Positions 34,755 to 40,993 of a DNA stretch of 40,993 nucleotides are shown piece by piece. Within the stretch, counting starts at the first letter, position 1; each line of letters starts with the position of its first letter. The DNA lies in contig DWXD01000048.1 in NCBI GenBank assembly GCA_019119365.1, forward strand, positions 1 to 40,993, in the 5' to 3' direction. This DNA comes from Candidatus Gemmiger stercoripullorum (GTDB lineage Bacteria > Bacillota > Clostridia > Oscillospirales > Ruminococcaceae). The position numbers were made by a program, and so were the translations under genes. Under the pieces are notes generated by a model. The model made no database searches and was not told the origin of the DNA. It worked only from the letters and a program-made list of their open reading frames with translations.

Positions 34755-35144
34755 TCAGTTCATGCTGCACAGCAAATCGCCGGAGTTGACCGTATCGCCC
34801 TTGCTGACATTAACGCTGGCGATGGTGCCGTCCTGCGGGGCGGAGATCTCGTTTTCCATCTTCATGGCTTCCAGGATCAGCAGCGTGTCGCCCGCTTTGA
34901 CAGAATCGCCGGGCTTGACGCGCACATCCAGAATGTTGCCGGGCATCGGGGCATTGACAGCCACCGCACCAGCGCTGCCGGCAGGCGCGGCCGCAGGAGC
35001 CGGAGCCGGGGCCGGGGCGGCGGGAGCCGCAGCGGCAGGCGCCGGAGCAGGCGCAGCAGCGGGCGCGGCCACAGCGCCGCCCGCGGTCTCTTCAACGGTG
35101 ACATCGTAAGCAACGCCGTTCACGGTCACGGTAAGGTGTTTCAT
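34755..35144 (-). CDS. Biotin carboxyl carrier protein (BCCP / transcarboxylase 1.3S type)
   Basis: A 129-residue carrier that shuttles carboxyl groups on biotin. Residues 1-20 form a short N-terminal strand region, 23-62 a flexible Ala/Pro linker, and 63-129 a biotinyl domain with biotin lysine K95 in EAMKMEN. Length is close to the 123 residues of the Propionibacterium 1.3S subunit. It lies between the two carboxyltransferase genes and very likely serves both. GGAGG precedes the ATG. Confidence 0.95.
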   Translation of the reverse strand: MKHLTVTVNGVAYDVTVEETAGGAVAAPAAAPAPAPAAAAPAAPAPAPAPAAAPAGSAGAVAVNAPMPGNILDVRVKPGDSVKAGDTLLILEAMKMENEISAPQDGTIASVNVSKGDTVNSGDLLCSMN

Positions 35145-35180
35145 GGGAAAGTCCTCCTTAATATGTCATAAGATCATGAT

Positions 35181-36503
35181 TTACAGGGAAATGTTGCCAT
35201 GCTTCTTTGCCAGACGGACGGCGCGCTTGCTCGCGAGCATATCCAGCGCCTGCGCCACGGCGTTGCGGACATCCGCCGCCGCGACAGCCGCATCCGCAGC
35301 ACCGGCGGCCACAGCGGCCTGGGCGCTCGCCACGTCTTTGCGGTAGGCATCGGCCTTTGCCTTGGTCGCCTGCTGGATGTTGTCCGAACCGTCGATCTCG
35401 TCTTTATACAGCACGCTGACGGCGGCTTCCGGCGCGAGCGGCGCAACGGTGCAGCCTTCGACCGCCACACGCCAGTCGGCCGAAGCGGCAAAGACGGTGT
35501 AGATGGGGCCGACGGCCTCACCGGCCAGCACAGCGACCTTGACGGTGGTCGCTTCGGCATAGACACCGGCCAGGCGCGCCGCCTGACGGATGCCGCCCGC
35601 CATGTCGTCGCCCTCGCTGCGCACAAAGCCCTCGGTGTTGACAACGGTCAAAACCGGGATGCTGTAAGCGTCGCACAGGCGGATGAAACGGGCCGCTTTG
35701 GCCGTGCAGTGGTGATTGATGGAAGACTTGGCCGTAGCCACGATGCCGGCCGTCATGCCGCCGACAGTGGCCAGCGCCGTGTAAACGGCCTTGCCGTAGC
35801 CGCCGTACAGCTCAACGACGCTATCCGCATCTGCCAGCGCCGCAGCCGCGTCAGCCGGGGCATACTGGGCCAGGTTCAGCGTCTTGGCCGGGGCGGCAAA
35901 ATCGAACACCGCGGGACCGGCCAGGTTGTTCGAGGGCATCAGGCCCGCGATGCGGGACGCCTGTTGGGCGGCGTCGAGCGCGTCCTTGGCCGTGACGGCG
36001 GCGACACCGGCACGCGCGGCGAATGCGGCGCTGCCAGCCTTTTCGATCTTGTCGTCACTGTTGAACGGGGCGTTGAGGAACAGCTCGGCTTCCTCGCTCA
36101 TGATGCACAGGTCCGCAGCGGCGGCCTGCACGGCGGCCGAACCGGCGCAGATGCCGGTGACGACGGCGATCTGCGGCACGACGCCGGAGATGCGCGCGAT
36201 CTGCGCCATCAGTTCCGAGTTCGCGTTGAGCAGCTTGAGGCCGCCCTCCAGGCAGGCGCCGTTCGAGTTATAGAACGTAACGACAGGCGCGCCTGTTTCG
36301 GCCGCCATCTTCAGCACTCGGATCGTTTTTTCGATATCGGACACATCCAGCGGCTGGCCGTTCTGATACACGACATACACGCTCTGGCCGTTGGCACAGC
36401 CGTAAGCGGCGCTGACCGGACCATCAGCAAACAGTGCAGTATAAGTCCCTTCATCATAAAATGCGGCAAGGGTTTCCGCCTTGCCAGGTTTCGTAGCTGC
36501 CAT
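35181..36503 (-). CDS. Divergent CoA carboxyltransferase (PccB/MmdA/12S family)
   Basis: A 440-residue crotonase-fold carboxyltransferase, shorter than the usual 500-520. The N-terminal half has GICAGSAAVQAAAADLCIMSEEAELFLNAPF, the C-terminal half SSINHHCTAKAARFIRLCDAYSIPVLTVVNTEGF and CTVAPLAPEAAVSVLYKDEI, which align with conserved parts of acyl-CoA carboxylase beta subunits. Where PccB has a DxPGFxPG loop and an RKxYGGAY loop, this one reads NTEGFVRSEGDD and AGEAVGPIYTVF. AGGAGG precedes the ATG and a good promoter lies upstream. It should hand carboxyl groups between biotin and an acyl-CoA, but the acceptor is unknown. Confidence 0.85.
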   Translation of the reverse strand: MAATKPGKAETLAAFYDEGTYTALFADGPVSAAYGCANGQSVYVVYQNGQPLDVSDIEKTIRVLKMAAETGAPVVTFYNSNGACLEGGLKLLNANSELMAQIARISGVVPQIAVVTGICAGSAAVQAAAADLCIMSEEAELFLNAPFNSDDKIEKAGSAAFAARAGVAAVTAKDALDAAQQASRIAGLMPSNNLAGPAVFDFAAPAKTLNLAQYAPADAAAALADADSVVELYGGYGKAVYTALATVGGMTAGIVATAKSSINHHCTAKAARFIRLCDAYSIPVLTVVNTEGFVRSEGDDMAGGIRQAARLAGVYAEATTVKVAVLAGEAVGPIYTVFAASADWRVAVEGCTVAPLAPEAAVSVLYKDEIDGSDNIQQATKAKADAYRKDVASAQAAVAAGAADAAVAAADVRNAVAQALDMLASKRAVRLAKKHGNISL

Positions 36504-36580
36504 GTACTGACCTCCTGTTTAAATTGAGAGTGCGGAAACGGCTTTCATAATAAAAACCGTCCACAATGCCATATACGTTG

Positions 36581-36609
36581 ATTATACTACTTTCTTTTTG
36601 TTCCGACAA
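36581..36609 (-). promoter_or_regulatory. Promoter of the carboxyltransferase operon
   Basis: Minus-strand TTGTCG (36604-36609), 17-bp spacer, TATAAT (36581-36586), about 75 bp before the first gene. Confidence 0.8.
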
Positions 36610-36649
36610 GTGGATTTTGTACAGAAAGTGAGGAAATATGCACGTTTTT

Positions 36650-37423
36650 TCAGCGCGGTTTTTCCCCTTCCGGCGCGGCCGCCCGGCCGCCCGCTTTGGT
36701 GGCCGCGTTGCGCAGGGCCGTAACCTCGGACCGTTTGAGCTCCCGCCATTCGCCCGGCGGCAGCATGCCCAGCTTGACCGGGCCTTCGGCGCTGCGCTTG
36801 AGGCGGATGACCTCGAGGCCGACGGTTTCGCACATGCGGCGGATCTGGCGGTTGCGGCCCTCGTGCAGTGTGATCTCCAGCACGGTGCGCCCCGGTTCGT
36901 CGCTGACCACATGGATCACGGCGGGGGCCGTTTTGACGCCGTCGTCCAGCACGACGCCGCTGGACAGCCGGATGATCTGTTCTTCGGTCGCATGCGGTCG
37001 CACCGTGACGCGGTACAGCTTGCCGACGCCGCCGGACGGGTGGGTCAGCAGGTTGGCGAACGCGCCGTCGTCGGTCATGAGCAGAAGCCCCTCGCTGTCT
37101 TTGTCCAGGCGCCCCACCGGGTAAACGCGGCGGCCGACGCCCTGCACCAGGTCCATGACCGTTTTGCGGCCGCGCTCGTCGGACGAGGTCGTGATGTATC
37201 CGCGCGGCTTGTGCAGCATGATATAGATATATTTGCGCTTGCGGACGATGCGCACGTTCTTTCCGTCGATGGATACTTTGTCAAAATCGGGGTCCATCTT
37301 GTCGCCGATCTTGACCGGGTGGCCGTTGACCTTGACGCGGCCCTCCTCGATCAGGCGCTCGGCGGCGCGGCGGGAGCAGACGCCCTGGTCCGACAATACT
37401 TTCTGGATTCGTTGTTCTGCCAT
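36650..37423 (-). CDS. rluB: 23S rRNA pseudouridine synthase, RluB/RsuA family
   Basis: A 257-residue enzyme with an N-terminal S4 domain (MAEQRIQKVLSDQGVCSRRAA, residues 1-60, shown in part) and an RsuA-type catalytic domain. Catalytic aspartate D107 is in GRLDKDSEGLLLMTDDG; LHEGRNRQIRRMCE is the conserved C-terminal motif. A Gly/Ala/Glu-rich tail follows. In Firmicutes RluB modifies 23S rRNA (helix 89 region). The start lies only 12 bp after a terminator hairpin, which is unusual. Confidence 0.93.
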   Translation of the reverse strand: MAEQRIQKVLSDQGVCSRRAAERLIEEGRVKVNGHPVKIGDKMDPDFDKVSIDGKNVRIVRKRKYIYIMLHKPRGYITTSSDERGRKTVMDLVQGVGRRVYPVGRLDKDSEGLLLMTDDGAFANLLTHPSGGVGKLYRVTVRPHATEEQIIRLSSGVVLDDGVKTAPAVIHVVSDEPGRTVLEITLHEGRNRQIRRMCETVGLEVIRLKRSAEGPVKLGMLPPGEWRELKRSEVTALRNAATKAGGRAAAPEGEKPR

Positions 37424-37435
37424 TCTGGGTTCCTT

Positions 37436-37472
37436 TCAAAAAGGCGCAAAGGGTCCAGCCGCTTTGCGCCTT
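37436..37472 (-). terminator. Terminator between gerW and rluB
   Basis: Minus-strand AAGGCGCAAAG (37462-37472) pairs with CTTTGCGCCTT (37441-37451) around a 10-nt loop and runs into TTTTTG. Its T-tract ends about 14 bp before the rluB start and partly adjoins its AAAGGA ribosome site. Confidence 0.9.
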
Positions 37473-37479
37473 GGTGGGG

Positions 37480-37917
37480 TTATTCGGTTTCAGCTTTTTC
37501 TGCGGCGGCGAAAGCCTCCTTGGCGGCCTCGGTCGCGGTCTCCTGGCTGGGCTTGCTGCGGCCGAGCATGGCGGCCAGCTTGTCCACCAGTTCCGGCAGC
37601 GCGCTGATCGCGTTGTCGATCGTGCAGGCGTGCTCGGTCAGCTGCATCGTGCGCACGCCGGACGGCGTAACGATCAAAAAGGCCACCGGTGTGATCGAGA
37701 CCCCTGCACCGGAACCGCCGCCGAACATGTCCTTGCTGGCCTTGGCCCCCACGTCCGAACCGCCGGAGGCAAAGCCGAAAGTCACGCGGGAGACCGGGAT
37801 GATGGTGGTGTCCGCATCGACCTTGATGGGGTCGCCGATGATGGTAGAAGAATCGACCATCTCCCGAACCTTGTCCATCGTAATGCCCATCATCCCCTGA
37901 AGCGGATGTTCTGCCAT
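37480..37917 (-). CDS. ytfJ: GerW (YtfJ) family sporulation protein
   Basis: 145-residue small protein starting MAEHPLQGMMGITMDKVREMV, with IIPVSRVTFGFASGGSD and a glycine-rich FGGGSGAGVSITPVAFLIV, the classic features of the YtfJ/GerW family. In Bacillus it is needed for germination with GerA-type receptors and is made in the forespore. It follows the DUF2953 (YtfI-like) gene by 36 bp, the same pair as in Bacillus. The C-terminus is an Ala/Glu-rich helix. Confidence 0.95.
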   Translation of the reverse strand: MAEHPLQGMMGITMDKVREMVDSSTIIGDPIKVDADTTIIPVSRVTFGFASGGSDVGAKASKDMFGGGSGAGVSITPVAFLIVTPSGVRTMQLTEHACTIDNAISALPELVDKLAAMLGRSKPSQETATEAAKEAFAAAEKAETE

Positions 37918-37953
37918 GATAAAAACCTCCTTATGATGCGGCCCTGTTGGCGC

Positions 37954-38739
37954 TTATTCTGCGCCGAGCTGTTCCAGGGCTTTGCGCAGCGGGACCTCGC
38001 CGGTCTTTTCGTTCCTTTGCAGCAGCGCTTTCAGCACTATCAGCATTATATACGTTCGGCAAAGGATTTGGCAAGATATGCAGCGCTTTTCTTTTTGCTT
38101 TCCGGTAAAATCGGGTTCCAGCCGCAGCCGGTCGGCCTGGATGCGGATATGGTCGCGCGCTGCGGCCAGCGCCATATTGCAGGCGGCGATGCGGCGGCCG
38201 TAGGTAATGGCGGTGTCGGCGGCGTCCGCGCCGGTGACGGTCCAGAAAATATTCAGGTGTCTAACCCGGATACGGTTCAAAAACGCCTGCCGCCTGGGCC
38301 AGAGCGCCGCTGCCAGCGTGCGCGCCGCCCCCAAAAGGCCGCCCGCATCCGGCTGGGCCGCTGGCGCGGGAGCCGCCGCGGCGGCCGGCCCCTGTTGTGC
38401 GGTATCCGGCTGTGGCGCCGCAACGCCTGCGTCTTCGTCTTTATTTTGCGCTGGCGGCGCCGGGGGCGGCCCCGGTTCGGGGCTTGCCGCTTTTTGCTCC
38501 GGCTTGGTTTTTGCCTTTGGTTTTGCTTTGGCTTTCGCCGCTTTTTTCTGTGGCCGCGGGTACACCGGGAAACGCAGGGGCCCGGCACAGAACTTGACAG
38601 CCAGGTCGTTTTTGCGGTCCCAGCGGATATCCAGCCCCACCGGCAAAAGCAGAAGGACCGCAGCCAGCAGCGCCACGACCCCCAACAGGACGGCGGCGAC
38701 CCGCACGGCCAGCAGCACCCCGCCCAGCACGGCGCTCAC
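37954..38739 (-). CDS. DUF2953 family membrane protein (YtfI-like)
   Basis: A 261-residue protein with a strongly hydrophobic N-terminus (about 5-33, VLLGVVALLAAVLLLLP), then a DIRWDRKNDLAVKFCAGPLRFPVYP strand region, a long low-complexity insert (Lys/Ala then Pro/Ala/Gln-rich, about 64-133), and a DUF2953 core (LNIFWTVTGADAADTAITYGRRIAACN). The role is unknown; it accompanies ytfJ in many Firmicutes. Start ATG overlaps the scpB stop. The insert is longer than I would expect for the family. Confidence 0.82.
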   Translation of the reverse strand: MSAVLGGVLLAVRVAAVLLGVVALLAAVLLLLPVGLDIRWDRKNDLAVKFCAGPLRFPVYPRPQKKAAKAKAKPKAKTKPEQKAASPEPGPPPAPPAQNKDEDAGVAAPQPDTAQQGPAAAAAPAPAAQPDAGGLLGAARTLAAALWPRRQAFLNRIRVRHLNIFWTVTGADAADTAITYGRRIAACNMALAAARDHIRIQADRLRLEPDFTGKQKEKRCISCQILCRTYIMLIVLKALLQRNEKTGEVPLRKALEQLGAE

Positions 38740-39314
38740 GGCGTTTCCTCCATCCCCAGCTGCTGCGGAAGTTCTTCCTCCGGCGCGGGGGCCGGTTCTT
38801 CCTCGTCATGCAGCGGCGGCAGGTCGGCCAGGCTGCCCAGGCCGAACACACGCAGGAAAGTATCGGTCACGCGGAAAGCCACCGGTTTGCCGGGCAGGTC
38901 AAGCCGCCCGGCCTCCTCGATCAGGCCGCGCTCCAGCAGCTTGGAGACGGTGGAGGAAGAATCGACGCCGCGCACCTGCTCGATAAAGCTGCGGGAAACC
39001 GGCTGGTTGTAGGCGATCACCGCCAGCACCTCCAGCGCTGCGGGGGACAGCGGCGCGTTGTGGCGCGTGTCCAGTATCCGTTTGACGACCTCGCCGTAAT
39101 ACGGGCGGGAGGCCATCTGCCAGCGGCCGCCCTCGAACTGCAGCAGCATCAGGCCGCTGTCCCGGGTATCATATTCGGCCTGCAGCGTGCGCAGCAGGTC
39201 TTCCGCCTGGGCCGGTTCGATGCGCATGGCTTCGGCCAGGCGGGCGGCTTCGACCGGCTCGCCGTTGGCGAAAAGCATGGCTTCCAGCGCCCCCAGCTTT
39301 TGCTGTTCGTTCAT
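38736..39314 (-). CDS. scpB: Segregation and condensation protein B
   Basis: A 192-residue winged-helix kleisin-interacting subunit of the SMC-ScpA-ScpB chromosome condensation complex. Typical stretches: KLGALEAMLFANGEPV, EVLAVIAYNQPVSRSFIEQVRGVDSS and FRVTDTFLRVFGLGSLADLPPL. An acidic, Pro/Glu-rich tail ends the protein. Overlaps scpA by 4 bp. Confidence 0.97.
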   Translation of the reverse strand: MNEQQKLGALEAMLFANGEPVEAARLAEAMRIEPAQAEDLLRTLQAEYDTRDSGLMLLQFEGGRWQMASRPYYGEVVKRILDTRHNAPLSPAALEVLAVIAYNQPVSRSFIEQVRGVDSSSTVSKLLERGLIEEAGRLDLPGKPVAFRVTDTFLRVFGLGSLADLPPLHDEEEPAPAPEEELPQQLGMEETP

Positions 39315-40039
39315 TCGCTTTGCCCCTTCCCTGTTTTATGCCGCAGGTGGCGGCGTTCCACCGCGAGCTGCCCTTCTGCGCCAATGCGCACGCGCCCGGC
39401 GCGGATGAGCTCCAGCAGCGCCAAAAAAGTGGCCACGTTGGTGCTGCGGCTTTCGTTTTTGCTGAACAGCTGCCCCATGCGGTGCAGCGTGCCGCGCAGC
39501 ATACCGCGCAGCACATGCATCACACGGCTGCCCACCGAGACGAACGGCGCCGTGACCAGCGGTTCAAAACGCTCCTGGCTTGGCTTTTTGCGCCGCAGGC
39601 TGCGGCCCATCAGGCTGTACCATGCCTGTACCAGACGGTCCGGGTCCTGCGGGCGGGTGTATTCGGCCGGGCTGTCCAGCGGCATCGGCGCGCGCACCGC
39701 CGTATACAGGTCGCGCGCGCGGCCGCCCAGCTCAGCGGCGACCCGCTTGCAGGTGCTGTATTCGATCAGGCGTCCGGTCAGCTCCGCCTTCATGCGTTCG
39801 GCTTCCTGGCTGCGGGGCAGCAGCAGCGCGCTTTTCATCTGCACAAGGTGGGCTGCCATGTCGATGAATTCGCTCGATACCTCCATGCGGTCCTGCATCG
39901 ATGCGATCGCCGCCGTGTACTGGTCGATCAGCTCCATGATGTTGATGTCATAGAGGTTCATCTTGTTCTTGCCGACCAGATGCAGCAAAAGATCCAGCGG
40001 GCCGTCAAAGTCCTCGATATGAAAAGTCAATACGTCCAT
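39311..40039 (-). CDS. scpA: Segregation and condensation protein A
   Basis: Kleisin subunit of the SMC complex, 242 residues. The N-terminus LTFHIEDFDGPLDLLLHLVGKNKMNLYDINIMELIDQY is diagnostic (about 4-41, shown for its pattern only in part: DFDGPLDLLLHL). The C-terminal winged helix carries ATFLALLELIRAGRVRI. It lies 6 bp after the M50 protease gene and is coupled to scpB. Confidence 0.97.
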   Translation of the reverse strand: MDVLTFHIEDFDGPLDLLLHLVGKNKMNLYDINIMELIDQYTAAIASMQDRMEVSSEFIDMAAHLVQMKSALLLPRSQEAERMKAELTGRLIEYSTCKRVAAELGGRARDLYTAVRAPMPLDSPAEYTRPQDPDRLVQAWYSLMGRSLRRKKPSQERFEPLVTAPFVSVGSRVMHVLRGMLRGTLHRMGQLFSKNESRSTNVATFLALLELIRAGRVRIGAEGQLAVERRHLRHKTGKGQSE

Positions 40040-40045
40040 GTTTCC

Positions 40046-40711
40046 TCAAATCATCCCAAAGGCGGCGTCAACAAAGCCGGTGGTCAGGTCCATCAGCCCC
40101 CACACCGCGCTGACGCAGAAAGACAGCGGCCGGTCCAGCAGACCAAAAAAGACCAGCAGCAGGACCGCGCCCATAATATAGCGTTCATACCGCATGGCGC
40201 GGAAGTACAGACGCGGCGGAAGGAACAAAAGAAAGATGCGGCTGCCGTCAAACGGCGGCACCGGGATCAGGTTGAACACGCCCAGGCTGATGTTCAGCGA
40301 AGCGAGCACGCTGAGAAAATCCAGCACAAAGCCGGGAACCGCCGCGCCGCCTGCCATCAGGTAGAACAGCGCTTTATACAAAAGTACGCACACATACGCC
40401 AACAGCAGGTTGGCGGCCGGACCGGCCGCCGCCGAGAGCGCCATGCCCTTTTTGGGGTCGCGGAAGCGGCGCGCGTCGATCCCGACCGGCCGCGCCCAGC
40501 CGACGCCGCCGAGCACCATGCACAGCGTGCCCAGCGGGTCGAAGTGCCGCAGCGGATTGAGCGAAAGGCGGCCGGCGTTCTTGGCAGTCGGGTCGCCCAG
40601 CTTCCAGCTGATGAAGGCGTGCGCGGCTTCGTGGAACGGGATCACCAGCAGCACGGCCGCCGCGCGCAGGATAAACATATATAAAGCGTTAGGGCCCAAC
40701 AGGCCGTTCAT
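40046..40711 (-). CDS. M50 family (site-2 protease-like) membrane zinc metalloprotease
   Basis: A 221-residue integral membrane protease with about five or six helices. The zinc motif is HEAAH at 27-31 inside the first helix, and the third ligand D155 is in NLIPVPPFDGSR. This short form without a PDZ domain is like the YwhC/Rip-type rhomboid-neighbour proteins found next to scpA in Firmicutes. Substrate unknown. First gene of the scpAB-DUF2953-ytfJ operon with its own promoter; GAGGAAC precedes the ATG. Confidence 0.92.
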   Translation of the reverse strand: MNGLLGPNALYMFILRAAAVLLVIPFHEAAHAFISWKLGDPTAKNAGRLSLNPLRHFDPLGTLCMVLGGVGWARPVGIDARRFRDPKKGMALSAAAGPAANLLLAYVCVLLYKALFYLMAGGAAVPGFVLDFLSVLASLNISLGVFNLIPVPPFDGSRIFLLFLPPRLYFRAMRYERYIMGAVLLLVFFGLLDRPLSFCVSAVWGLMDLTTGFVDAAFGMI

Positions 40712-40745
40712 ATCAGTTCCTCAAATCATACAAAATTCTTTCGCT

Positions 40746-40774
40746 ATTATACTGTATCCGGCGCTGCAAAACAA
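40746..40774 (-). promoter_or_regulatory. Promoter of the M50-scpAB-ytfJ operon
   Basis: Minus-strand TTGTTT (40769-40774), 17-bp spacer, TATAAT (40746-40751), about 35 bp before the start codon. Confidence 0.8.
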
Positions 40775-40846
40775 GTGCTTTTGCAGGCGGCAGGCTGTTA
40801 TCCCGGCAGAAAAGCCCGATTTTTTCGCAACTTTTCAAAAAAAGGC

Positions 40847-40875
40847 TTGCTTTTTCCTTCGGGATTTGCTATGAT
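40847..40875 (+). promoter_or_regulatory. rpmB promoter
   Basis: TTGCTT (40847-40852), 17-bp spacer, TATGAT (40870-40875), 30 bp before the rpmB ATG. Divergent from the M50 operon promoter. Confidence 0.8.
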
Positions 40876-40905
40876 AGTACAGCTATGTAAAAGGAGGTGC
40901 AAGCT

Positions 40906-40993
40906 ATGGCCAAATGTGCATGCTGTGGCAAGGGTGTTGCGTTCGGCATCAAGGTATCCCACTCCCACCGTCGGAGCAATCGTACCTGGAGCC
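40906..40993 (+). CDS. rpmB: 50S ribosomal protein L28, N-terminal part (runs off the right edge)
   Basis: The visible 29 residues start MAKCACCGKGVAFGIKVSHS and continue HRRSNRTW, matching the L28 N-terminus, where the conserved SHSHRRSNRTW segment binds 23S rRNA. Cysteines at residues 4, 6 and 7 suggest a zinc-binding (C+) form. AAAGGAGG lies upstream at good spacing. The remainder is outside the window. Confidence 0.95.
   Translation, partial: MAKCACCGKGVAFGIKVSHSHRRSNRTWS

Noticed and set aside
34960-35080. Short GC-rich repeats suggesting a repeat array
   Set aside because: These are codons of the Ala/Pro linker of the biotin carrier protein, not a DNA repeat or CRISPR array.
33232-35109. 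A 625-codon plus-strand open frame opposite oadA and the biotin carrier gene
   Set aside because: Antisense shadow of conserved genes; composition is His/Asp/Leu-rich in the way typical of reversed GC-rich genes, with no ribosome site.

Overview
The window is a GC-rich stretch of chromosome from a low-GC-phylum (Firmicutes/Bacillota) anaerobe. It carries all eight spoIIIA genes, a gerW/ytfJ-like sporulation gene, a tyrosine T-box leader, Bacillus-type argR, nusB, asp23, scpA and scpB, and AAGGAGG-type ribosome binding sites. GC-richness combined with clostridial gene order fits the Oscillospiraceae/Ruminococcaceae (Faecalibacterium, Gemmiger or Subdoligranulum relatives); that placement is inference. 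Almost every gene is on the minus strand. No insertion sequence, phage gene, CRISPR array, tRNA or rRNA was seen.

Layout, left to right. 1-991: the 5' part of tyrS with its T-box leader, attenuator and promoter. 981-11861: one long minus-strand housekeeping operon, transcribed from a strong promoter at 11833-11861: asp23, nusB, a Kae1/TsaD-like gene, xseA, xseB, ispA, a PAP2-like membrane protein, dxs, tlyA, nadK, argR, recN and a MazG-like gene. 11884-16558: the complete spoIIIAA-AH operon and its terminator. 16621-19671: ligA and a fruK-type kinase. 19737-20650: a divergent metallo-beta-lactamase-fold hydrolase. 20677-31103: a polyamine operon (speA, speE, carboxynorspermidine/carboxyspermidine dehydrogenase, nspC, aguA, aguB) that runs into an ABC importer without an ATPase gene (binding lipoprotein and two permeases). 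31100-31914: a Crp/Fnr regulator. 31975-33228: a membrane diguanylate cyclase on the plus strand. 33256-36609: a three-gene biotin carboxyltransferase set. 36650-40774: rluB, gerW, a DUF2953 protein, scpB, scpA and an M50 protease. 40847-40993: the start of rpmB on the plus strand.

How the genes work together. The polyamine genes form a whole pathway from arginine: SpeA makes agmatine, AguA and AguB turn it into putrescine, and spermidine could then be made by SpeE (aminopropyl transfer) or by the dehydrogenase plus NspC (carboxyspermidine route). The most interesting feature is the 5' leader of about 390 nt in front of speA. It has its own promoter, several mutually exclusive stems, an upstream element that pairs with the 5' arm of an intrinsic terminator, and a segment that can pair with the speA Shine-Dalgarno sequence. 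This has the architecture of a riboswitch or attenuator, and I do not recognise its class. Other points of interest are a soluble transcarboxylase-like set without a membrane pump subunit, a spoIIIAE frame without a usual start codon, and terminator hairpins placed just before speA and rluB.
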